In this document: positions 16,426-23,140 of the stretch, in pieces
Layout: every line of letters starts with the position of its first letter
Position numbering within the stretch: position 1 is the stretch's first letter
Assembly (NCBI GenBank): GCA_034717495.1
Contig: JAYELL010000056.1
Location: 1-37,509 of the forward strand
DNA: 37,509 nt
Direction of reading: 5' to 3'
DNA from: Chloroflexota bacterium
Lineage (GTDB): Bacteria; Chloroflexota; Anaerolineae; JAAEKA01
The notes under the pieces: model-generated
What the model was told of the DNA's origin: nothing
The model's input: only the letters and a program-made list of their open reading frames with translations
Databases searched by the model: none
Translations under genes and position numbers: made by a program

Positions 16426-19311
16426 CTAACGCGGGGCTGTTTCCTCAAGCGCCTCAGGGTATAGAACCACCTGGATGAAACTGTCCTCGCTCAGATAGGC
16501 GTTGGCGGCCGCCTGGATATCCTCGATGGTCAGCGCCTCAAGGGCATCTTCGAAGGCCAGAATGTCCAGCGGATCGGCCTCGGGATCGGTGAAGGCATCC
16601 TCGAGTTGGCTCAGCCAGAAGGCGTTGGTCTGCACGGCTTCTTCCCGATCCCGGCGTTGCTGTTCCTTGACCTTATTCAGAGCTTCTTGTGACGGCCCAT
16701 TTTCCTGAATGTCCCTGATCAGGTCGAACAGGGCATCCACTAACTCGTCGACCCGATCGGGATCGGTGCTGAACCACGCGCCAACCTGGTAGGTTTCATC
16801 GGGCTCGTCGGACACTGTCGACCAGATATCGACGGCGTACACAGCGCTGCGTTCCTCCCGTAGCTCGTCGATGGCCAGGATATTCAGGAGGTCCGCCAGG
16901 ACATCCAGTTTCAAGGCGTTCTCCCTGGTCGCTTCGATGGTGCCGGTGAAAAAAAGTTGCGCTATGGACTGATCCTCCTGGCCTCGAAAGACCTTCTTTT
17001 CGACGATTCCCCCGGGCAGGTCTGGCGCCAAATCACGCCAGGTTTCTTCCCTACCTTGCGACGGCAAGGTCGCCAGGTAGGTCCGGGCAAGCTCTTTCAC
17101 CCGGTCCTCGTCTATATTGCCCACAATGGTGAAAGTGAAGTCCCCCATGTCGGCGAAACGCTCCTGATAGAGCTCAAGCGCGCGTTCCCGGTCAAGCGTG
17201 TCGATTTCCTCCAGCGTGGGCACACGGTAACGGATGTCATCGGTACCGTACAGGGCTTGCCGGATCGCGTCGGAAAAGGCATCGTAGGGAGAGAGTGACC
17301 GGTTTTCGAGCCACTCGCGCTGGTTGGTCCTGAAGACCTCAAAGGCGTTCTCGTCGATGCGAGCTTCGGTGGCGTACAGGGTGATTAGCTGAAACAGGGT
17401 CTCAAGGTCGTTGGGCGAGGATGCGCCGGACAAGCCCTCGTACAGGTCGAAAACCCGCGGGGAAACGCCGACGAGCTTGTCGCTCAACAGCTTCTGCAGG
17501 GCGGTCTGGTCGAAGTCCCCGACTCCGCTCTGCGAGACGAGAAGGCTGCTGTAGCTTGCCGCGAGATAGTCCTCGTCAGCCACGAGCGAAGTGCCGCCCG
17601 GGCTGATTGCTGAGACCAGTACCTGGTCCTCGCGGAAGTCAGTTGGCTTGATGATGACCTGTATGCCGTTTGCCAACTGGAATTCTGTGACACCCAGTTC
17701 TGGTATGGAATGCCCGGCCACGATCTTGCCTGGGGCGGGTATGCGGGCCATCAAGGGGTCAGTCACCACTTCGTCTATGTAGGGCGCTATTGCCGCCGCC
17801 TGGACTGTCTCAAACAGCAGGGACAGCTCGGTCTCAGCTGGCAGGATCAATCCCTCTTTTTCCGGGGCTGTCACGATAACGACCTGGTTGCTGTCAGAAA
17901 CCAGGTCCGATGCCTTTTTATTGATCTCAGCCAGCGTGATGCCAGGCATGAGTTGGGTCAGCAACTGATACCAGGCATCGGCATTGATCACCGGCGATCC
18001 TGTCAGAAAATGATCGAGAAGCTCGGATGCATGGGAGGCGTTGTCATAGTTCTCCCGCTCATTGTAGATGGTCTCGATGATACGGGAGAAGGAAGTCCTG
18101 GCTCGTTCAAGCTCCGTGTCTGCGAAACCATGGCGACGTATCCGCTCGATTTCGGTGAGCAGTGCTTCCAGTCCCTCAACCACGCCATCGTCTTCCACAC
18201 CAGCCTCCAGCGTGTAACTGTCCACGGGGCGCACCACGTTGCCGGAACTGCCAAAGGCATAGAGGAACGGGGCATCAGCCTGTCGAGCGATCTCCGCCAA
18301 ACGCAAATTGAGCAACTCGCTGAAGAGGGCTTCCACCAGCGACTCTTGAAAATCACCGGTAGTCCGGTCGACCCTGGCCGGGTGCATGTTTTCGATCGAT
18401 ACAGATGTGGTGGTGTTTTCCGGGTCGCTGATGACCAGGAATCGAGTACGGTCCATGGCGGGAACCTGGTAGTACCGTCGGGGCTCTCCGGCCGGCGCAG
18501 GTGGGAGTTGGGAAAAGCGATCCTGAATACGCGCTTCCATCAGATCGGCATCGAAATCGCCGACCGCGATGATTGCCATCAGGTCTGGCCGATACCAGGT
18601 TTCGAAAAAACGACGGGTCGCTTCGGGCGGCGACTCCCGGATGATATCCATATCCCCGATGGGTAAACGCTCGGCGTAGAGGGAGTCTTCGAGCAGCACT
18701 GGCCAAATCTGCTCCAGAATGCGGCCGCTGGCATTTTGGTCCCTCAGCCGCCATTCCTCGACAACAACACCGCGTTCCTTGTCGATCTCCTCTGCGTCGA
18801 GCAGCGCATAAGCGGCCCAATCCTCCAACACGTCAAGCGCTGATTGAACGATCAAGGCATCATCGGTGGGAATGTGCAGCATGTAGACAGTCTCGTCGAA
18901 TGAGGTGTATGCGTTGACATCGGGCCCGAACTCGATTCCCAGGCTTTGCAGAAAGCCGACCAATTGGGTCTTTGGGAAGCGCCGCGTGCCGTTGAACAGC
19001 ATATGTTCCAGGAGGTGAGCCAGACCCTTTTGATCTTCATTCTCGAGGATCGATCCCGCATCAATGGCGAGCCAGAGTTCGGCGCGTTCTTTGGGTTCCT
19101 CATTGTGGCGAATGAAGTAGGCAAGGCCATTGTCCAGCTGTCCGGTGCGAACCTGCGGGTCGAAGGGCAAGAGGTTCGCCTCGAGCGGCTGGCTGGAAGG
19201 CGGTTCATCGGAAGTGGCCACAAGGAGCGGCGGGAATGAAGGCTGAAGAACCGGCACACAGCCGGCCAAGAGCATGAGCAGAATCAACGCTGCAGGAACA
19301 AAATGTTTCAT
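16426..19311 (-). CDS. M16-family zinc metalloprotease, lipoprotein
   Basis: This protein has 961 residues from the ATG at 19311, which has GGAGGT about 10 bases upstream; an ATG six codons earlier overlaps that site and is rejected. A signal peptide ends in the lipobox LLAGC (Cys18), so it is exported and lipidated. The N-terminal M16 domain has the inverted zinc motif HLLEH (99-103), and Glu179 and Glu186 follow at the family spacing (HxxEH, 75 residues, E, 6 residues, E). The second half is the usual M16 domain pair without an active site. Length and two-lobed layout resemble PqqL-type M16B peptidases. It is divergent from the PerR-like regulator across 201 bases. A role in peptide clearance or iron-protein degradation is possible but not shown. 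Confidence 0.88.
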   Translation of the reverse strand: MKHFVPAALILLMLLAGCVPVLQPSFPPLLVATSDEPPSSQPLEANLLPFDPQVRTGQLDNGLAYFIRHNEEPKERAELWLAIDAGSILENEDQKGLAHLLEHMLFNGTRRFPKTQLVGFLQSLGIEFGPDVNAYTSFDETVYMLHIPTDDALIVQSALDVLEDWAAYALLDAEEIDKERGVVVEEWRLRDQNASGRILEQIWPVLLEDSLYAERLPIGDMDIIRESPPEATRRFFETWYRPDLMAIIAVGDFDADLMEARIQDRFSQLPPAPAGEPRRYYQVPAMDRTRFLVISDPENTTTSVSIENMHPARVDRTTGDFQESLVEALFSELLNLRLAEIARQADAPFLYAFGSSGNVVRPVDSYTLEAGVEDDGVVEGLEALLTEIERIRRHGFADTELERARTSFSRIIETIYNERENYDNASHASELLDHFLTGSPVINADAWYQLLTQLMPGITLAEINKKASDLVSDSNQVVIVTAPEKEGLILPAETELSLLFETVQAAAIAPYIDEVVTDPLMARIPAPGKIVAGHSIPELGVTEFQLANGIQVIIKPTDFREDQVLVSAISPGGTSLVADEDYLAASYSSLLVSQSGVGDFDQTALQKLLSDKLVGVSPRVFDLYEGLSGASSPNDLETLFQLITLYATEARIDENAFEVFRTNQREWLENRSLSPYDAFSDAIRQALYGTDDIRYRVPTLEEIDTLDRERALELYQERFADMGDFTFTIVGNIDEDRVKELARTYLATLPSQGREETWRDLAPDLPGGIVEKKVFRGQEDQSIAQLFFTGTIEATRENALKLDVLADLLNILAIDELREERSAVYAVDIWSTVSDEPDETYQVGAWFSTDPDRVDELVDALFDLIRDIQENGPSQEALNKVKEQQRRDREEAVQTNAFWLSQLEDAFTDPEADPLDILAFEDALEALTIEDIQAAANAYLSEDSFIQVVLYPEALEETAPR

Positions 19312-19384
19312 CGGGAAAGCTACCTCCATCGTCGGGCGACATCATTTCCGGCACCGGTCCGGAACCGCCGGCCCGGTTGTGCCC

Positions 19385-19413
19385 AGTCTATTGAGGGTAC
19401 CCATGTCTGTCAA
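19385..19413 (-). promoter_or_regulatory. Sigma-70-type promoter of the M16 protease gene
   Basis: On the minus strand TTGACA (19413-19408, exact) and TAGACT (19390-19385, four of six) are separated by exactly 17 bases. It runs opposite to the regulator promoter in the same 201-base gap. The nearest edge of the PerR-box-like operator is about 51 bases upstream of this -35 element. Confidence 0.55.
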
Positions 19414-19436
19414 ATTGGAGTCAATCGGTGTCTTTC

Positions 19437-19464
19437 TTGACACGGGGGCCCATCGTGGTATACT
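19437..19464 (+). promoter_or_regulatory. Sigma-70-type promoter of the PerR-like regulator and P1B-4 ATPase genes
   Basis: TTGACA (19437-19442, exact) and TATACT (19459-19464, five of six) are separated by 16 bases. The predicted transcription start, around 19471, falls inside the operator that begins directly after the -10 element, an arrangement that favours repression. Confidence 0.7.
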
Positions 19465-19479
19465 TTAGAACGATTCTAA
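19465..19479. promoter_or_regulatory. PerR/Fur-box-like operator
   Basis: TTAGAACGATTCTAA is a 7-1-7 inverted repeat with one mismatched pair. It is close to the PerR box consensus (TTATAATNATTATAA) known from Bacillus. It starts immediately after the -10 element and covers the expected transcription start. An AT-rich stretch just downstream (about 19481-19497) may be a weaker second half-site set. Autoregulation by the adjacent regulator is the natural reading. Confidence 0.65.
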
Positions 19480-19512
19480 CATAAGAATGATTATCGATTT
19501 GTCAGGAGTTCT

Positions 19513-19947
19513 ATGAATCACACCACTTTGCGTTCCCAGCAGATGGAAGAGGCCCTTCGCCAGGCAGGCTACCGAATGACACCGCAGCGCCTGGCTATCT
19601 GTGAGGTATTGGCCGGCAGCGCCGACCATCCAACGCCCTATTCTGTCTTCGATCAGGTGCGGGAGCGTTTTCCCACGGTCAGTCGCGCGACTGTCTATAA
19701 CACGCTCAACGCCCTGCGTGACCTGGGCGAGATTGTCGAAATCGGCCTTGGCCGCAGCGAGACCCACTATGAGCCCAACCTGGCGCCCCATGCCAACCTG
19801 ATCTGTCTTCGCTGCGGCCGGATTGTCGACTACGATGGGTTGCCTTTGCAGGAATTGGGCAGCGAGGTTGCTGCTGACACCGGGTTCGATGTAAAAAACA
19901 CCCGCCTGGAGGTGTTTGGAATCTGCGACAAATGCCAGAGGGCATGA
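19513..19947 (+). CDS. Fur-family regulator, PerR-like
   Basis: This 144-residue metal-dependent repressor has AGGAG 4 bases before its ATG. The winged helix contains TVSRATVYNTLNAL (55-68). A structural zinc site is formed by Cys98/Cys101 and Cys138/Cys141. Aligned by eye to Bacillus PerR, the regulatory metal ligands H37, D85, H91, H93 and D104 correspond to His39, Glu87, His93, Asn95 and Asp106 here. Three are kept, including the Asp that separates PerR from Fur (which has Glu), but two are changed. It leads a two-gene unit with a P1B-4 metal ATPase behind a PerR-box-like operator. In Bacillus, PerR controls the P1B-4 iron-efflux pump PfeT, so iron/peroxide sensing is the best inference; zinc or cobalt sensing cannot be excluded. 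Confidence 0.88.
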   Translation: MNHTTLRSQQMEEALRQAGYRMTPQRLAICEVLAGSADHPTPYSVFDQVRERFPTVSRATVYNTLNALRDLGEIVEIGLGRSETHYEPNLAPHANLICLRCGRIVDYDGLPLQELGSEVAADTGFDVKNTRLEVFGICDKCQRA

Positions 19948-19981
19948 ATTTCCATTATCAAAGAAAGATGATTGACAGCGA

Positions 19982-22345
19982 ATGAGCCAATCACAAACCG
20001 TTCCGTTTGGGTTTCGAAGTACTGGCAAAACCGGTAGATCGGGCGACAACGATGAGATCGAGCGCTGCGCCGATGTATTGCGGCAAGCTGTGGAAACGCG
20101 CCCCGGCCTTGTCAGTGCCGAGTTAAATGTCAGGAAGGGTGAACTTACCCTTGAGTATGATCCAACGGTGTTGCCTGCGCCCGAGGCTGACCAGTTGATT
20201 TCCCAGGTAAGCGCTGCAATGGATCACCGTTACGATATCTGTGCTTCCATGCTGGCTGGCTTTGACTGCGATACCTGCGCCGATTCCCGGGATCCAGGCT
20301 TGTGGGACGAAAGTGCCGGCAACAGCGCGGCTATCGTGACCCTGCGTCCTGGCCTGGTCACCGTGGCGACAGGTGGCATGCCCGCCGTGCGCGCCCAGGT
20401 AAAACGAAAAATCCACCCAAGTGACCTTGCCGGGGATGAAGGCCTGCGATGGCCCTGGCAGCGCTGGGATTTATCGCAATGGGAGATCCTGCTGACCACT
20501 ATCACGGGAATCTGCATTGCGGCAGCCTGGATTGGAAGCGCATTTGGATTGCCGCAAACCTGGCAGACCGCGCTCTACGTAGTGGCATATCTGACGGGAG
20601 GCTATTTTGGGGTCCGGGAAGGATTGTCCGAACTAAGGCGGGGCGTCATCAACGTGGATCTGTTGATGGTACTCGCTGCCATCGGTGCAGCAATCATTGG
20701 CGATTGGCGGGAGGGCGCTATCCTGCTTTTCCTCTTCTCGTTGAGCAATACCCTTCAGAGCTACGCGATGGGTCGCAGCCGGCGGGCAATCGAAGCGCTG
20801 ATGACGTTACGCCCCGAAGAGGCGCTGGTGAGACGAGATCGTACTGAAGTCTGGGTGCGGGTGGAGGATCTGAAGCTTGGGGATGTGGTTCTCGTACGGC
20901 CCGGCGAGCGATTGCCGGTCGATGGCACTATCCTGCGCGGGACTTCAAGTATCGATCAATCTACCATCACAGGAGAGTCGGTCCCCGTCGATGTCGAGAG
21001 TGGCGGCCAGGTGTTCGCTGGCACCCTGAATAAACAGGGCGCGCTGGAAGTAGAAGTGAATCACCTGGCGGGCGAGAGCACGTTGGCTCGTATTATCGAA
21101 CTGGTGGAGAATGCGCAGGAGGAAAAGGCACCCACGCAGCGATTTCTGGATGACTTCGAACAGAAGTATGCGATTGGGGTGATCGTCGCCACGATGCTGG
21201 CAATCATTGTGCCGTTCGTTTTCCTGGACCAGCCCTTCGATGATGTCTTTTATCGGGCGATGACCTTCCTGGTGGTTGCCAGTCCCTGCGCGCTGGTGAT
21301 CTCGGTGCCGGCAGCGATTCTGAGTGGCATCGCCAACGCAGCCCGCAAGGGAATCCTGTTCAAGGGTGGCGCCTATCTGGAGAGTCTGGCGACTGTGAAG
21401 GCCATGGCTTTTGACAAGACGGGCACTCTGACCGAGGGCAAGCCGGTGGTCACTGACCTGATTCCACTGGGCTGCTGCGCCGAGCAGGATGACCTGCTGG
21501 CCCTGGCTGCGTCGGTTGAGTCCCGATCGGAACATCCCCTGGCTCTGGCGATCGTGGCTGAAGCCCGCCATCGTGGCCTGGAATTCGAGCCCTGCGACGA
21601 ACTGGAAGCAGTCACCGGCCGCGGCGCCCGCGCTGTCGCCGGGGATGGCCGGGTCTTTCTGATCGGCAATCTTGACCTCTTCCAGGACAGAATTGCCTTT
21701 TCGAATGAGCTATGCGGCGCGATGGGCGAGCTCGAATCGCAGGGCAAAACGGCCATGCTGTTGGGAGAGGAGCAGGAAGAGGGAGTTGTCCTTCACGGCC
21801 TGATTGCCGTGGCCGACCAGATTCGCCCGGAGGCACGACAGGCGCTGGACGATCTGCGGGGTCAGGGGATCGAACATATCATCATGCTCACGGGGGACAA
21901 CGAGCGGGTTGCTCGCTCGGTTGCCCAACAGACTGGTGTGGATGAGTATCGTGCCGGCCTATTGCCAGGCGAGAAGGTGGATGCCGTCCAGGAGCTCCAG
22001 GGTGAATTTGGTTCGGTTGCCATGGTAGGCGATGGTGTCAACGATGCCCCTGCGTTGGCGGCTGCGAGCCTGGGCATTGCCATGGGCGCTGCCGGCACCG
22101 ACGTTGCTTTGGAGACAGCGGATGTGGTGCTGATGTCGGATGAGCTGGAAAATATCTCCTATGTGGTCGATCTCAGCCACCGGGCCCGTCGCATTATACT
22201 GCAGAACATTGCTTTTGCCCTGGGGGTGATGGTGATTCTGGTCGTTGCCAATTTCGTGGTAGGCGTGCCGCTGCCGCTGGGCGTCGTGGCCCACGAGGGC
22301 AGCACGTTGATCGTGGTTGCCAATGGGTTGAGGTTGTTGCGGTAG
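19982..22345 (+). CDS. P1B-4-type heavy-metal efflux ATPase (Fe/Co/Zn)
   Basis: This 787-residue P-type ATPase of the inner membrane exports transition metal ions. It has TGES (330-333), the phosphorylated Asp478 in DKTGTLTEG, GDGVNDAPALAAA, and the membrane metal motif SPC (434-436) where copper and zinc pumps have CPC. The last membrane segment has HEGST (771-775). SPC plus HEG(G/S)T marks subgroup P1B-4, which includes CtpD, CoaT and the iron exporter PfeT. Residues 24-82 resemble a heavy-metal-associated domain that has lost its CxxC; a separate CDTC (96-99) lies just after it. The gene starts 34 bases after the PerR-like regulator and is probably co-transcribed with it. Confidence 0.9.
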   Translation: MSQSQTVPFGFRSTGKTGRSGDNDEIERCADVLRQAVETRPGLVSAELNVRKGELTLEYDPTVLPAPEADQLISQVSAAMDHRYDICASMLAGFDCDTCADSRDPGLWDESAGNSAAIVTLRPGLVTVATGGMPAVRAQVKRKIHPSDLAGDEGLRWPWQRWDLSQWEILLTTITGICIAAAWIGSAFGLPQTWQTALYVVAYLTGGYFGVREGLSELRRGVINVDLLMVLAAIGAAIIGDWREGAILLFLFSLSNTLQSYAMGRSRRAIEALMTLRPEEALVRRDRTEVWVRVEDLKLGDVVLVRPGERLPVDGTILRGTSSIDQSTITGESVPVDVESGGQVFAGTLNKQGALEVEVNHLAGESTLARIIELVENAQEEKAPTQRFLDDFEQKYAIGVIVATMLAIIVPFVFLDQPFDDVFYRAMTFLVVASPCALVISVPAAILSGIANAARKGILFKGGAYLESLATVKAMAFDKTGTLTEGKPVVTDLIPLGCCAEQDDLLALAASVESRSEHPLALAIVAEARHRGLEFEPCDELEAVTGRGARAVAGDGRVFLIGNLDLFQDRIAFSNELCGAMGELESQGKTAMLLGEEQEEGVVLHGLIAVADQIRPEARQALDDLRGQGIEHIIMLTGDNERVARSVAQQTGVDEYRAGLLPGEKVDAVQELQGEFGSVAMVGDGVNDAPALAAASLGIAMGAAGTDVALETADVVLMSDELENISYVVDLSHRARRIILQNIAFALGVMVILVVANFVVGVPLPLGVVAHEGSTLIVVANGLRLLR

Positions 22346-22350
22346 GGGGA

Positions 22351-22401
22351 GGGTCGGAGGGTCAGAGTCTCAGAGGGTCAGATTGTCAGAGTCGCAGGGA
22401 C
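22351..22401. repeat. GGGTCAGA-type degenerate repeat
   Basis: Variants of GGGTCAGAG and TCTCAGAGGGTCAG repeat over about 50 bases between the ATPase stop codon and the convergent Cas4-like gene. No hairpin with a T-run is seen, so it does not look like a standard terminator. Confidence 0.4.
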
Positions 22402-22427
22402 ACCGTTGACCACTGCCCGCTATGGCA

Positions 22428-22958
22428 TCAACCGGCCTCGTCCCCACAGGCGTGGCGGACGCCGCAGGCCCGGCAGCGGGCGACCTGCTCGTGGTTGCGC
22501 GGCACGTTACGGCGGCTGCCCTCCTTTCTCATTTCCTTCATGAGATCGATAAGCTGGCGGCGAAGGGCGGTGGTGAAATCGATCTGTATGGTGGCGTTAT
22601 TGTAGTGGATCAGTCCGAAGGGGGGCGTCTCTTCATGTTCCTGCTCGATCAGCAGGCAATAGGCGGCCAGCTGCATGATGTGTGAGTCATAGGCGGTGCC
22701 ATTCCCGGGTGCTGATGTTCGTTTGACTTCCACCGGCACCAGGCCCGTGCGGGTCTCGACAAGGTAATCAGGTTTTCCTGTCAGTTGGTATTGGCGCGAG
22801 AAGTAGGGGCGAGAAACGACCGACCATTTTCCTGTGTCGGCATAGACCAGGCGGCCTTTCGGCAGGCCGCTGCGGCGGCGACCACGGCTGGCACGGATTG
22901 CGAGCCACAGGGCCAGACCGACGCACAACAGGCTAACGACTAGCAGTGATTTCCACAT
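22428..22958 (-). CDS. Membrane-anchored Cas4-like PD-(D/E)XK nuclease, C-terminal half
   Basis: This 176-residue protein starts with a hydrophobic segment (4-20) and a basic RASRGRRR stretch, then a RecB/Cas4-type nuclease core: GKPDYL (Asp64), PVEVKR (Glu77, Lys79) and QLAAY (Gln96, Tyr100). The end has Cys162, Cys165 and Cys171 (C-x2-C-x5-C), matching the three C-terminal cysteines that hold the Fe-S cluster in Cas4. The fourth cysteine, which Cas4 has near its N-terminus, is missing, as is the upstream part of the Cas4 fold. A matching N-terminal piece is encoded at 28414-28677. The ATG at 22958 has no clear ribosome site. It follows the GT39 gene by 182 bases on the same strand. Nuclease activity is inferred from motifs only; no CRISPR array is present. 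Confidence 0.75.
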   Translation of the reverse strand: MWKSLLVVSLLCVGLALWLAIRASRGRRRSGLPKGRLVYADTGKWSVVSRPYFSRQYQLTGKPDYLVETRTGLVPVEVKRTSAPGNGTAYDSHIMQLAAYCLLIEQEHEETPPFGLIHYNNATIQIDFTTALRRQLIDLMKEMRKEGSRRNVPRNHEQVARCRACGVRHACGDEAG

Positions 22959-23140
22959 AATTGAACCGCATTTGAAATCAAGATGGGAACTTTTTGGTTA
23001 CAAGAACAGGTTACTGATGATTTTCAACCGGCATTTACCATAAGCGAGTCCTCTTTAGTGCTGTCGCCGGGCACATTTGAGAATGCGTCCTCCGCCATTA
23101 ACTACTGCCAATTGCCCGTCGATGAGTTACCATCAGACGT
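22959..23140. other. 182-base gap inside the minus-strand gene cluster
   Basis: No gene, strong hairpin or convincing promoter was recognised here. It separates the GT39 gene from the Cas4-like C-half gene, and it is the only long gap in the eight-gene minus-strand run. Confidence 0.35.

Noticed and set aside
17710-18666. 318-residue plus-strand reading frame
   Set aside because: It is antisense to the M16 protease gene and is explained by codon composition on the opposite strand.
22428-22958. CRISPR-Cas locus because of a Cas4-like protein
   Set aside because: No cas1, cas2, effector gene or repeat array is in the window. The protein is membrane-anchored and sits with envelope genes.
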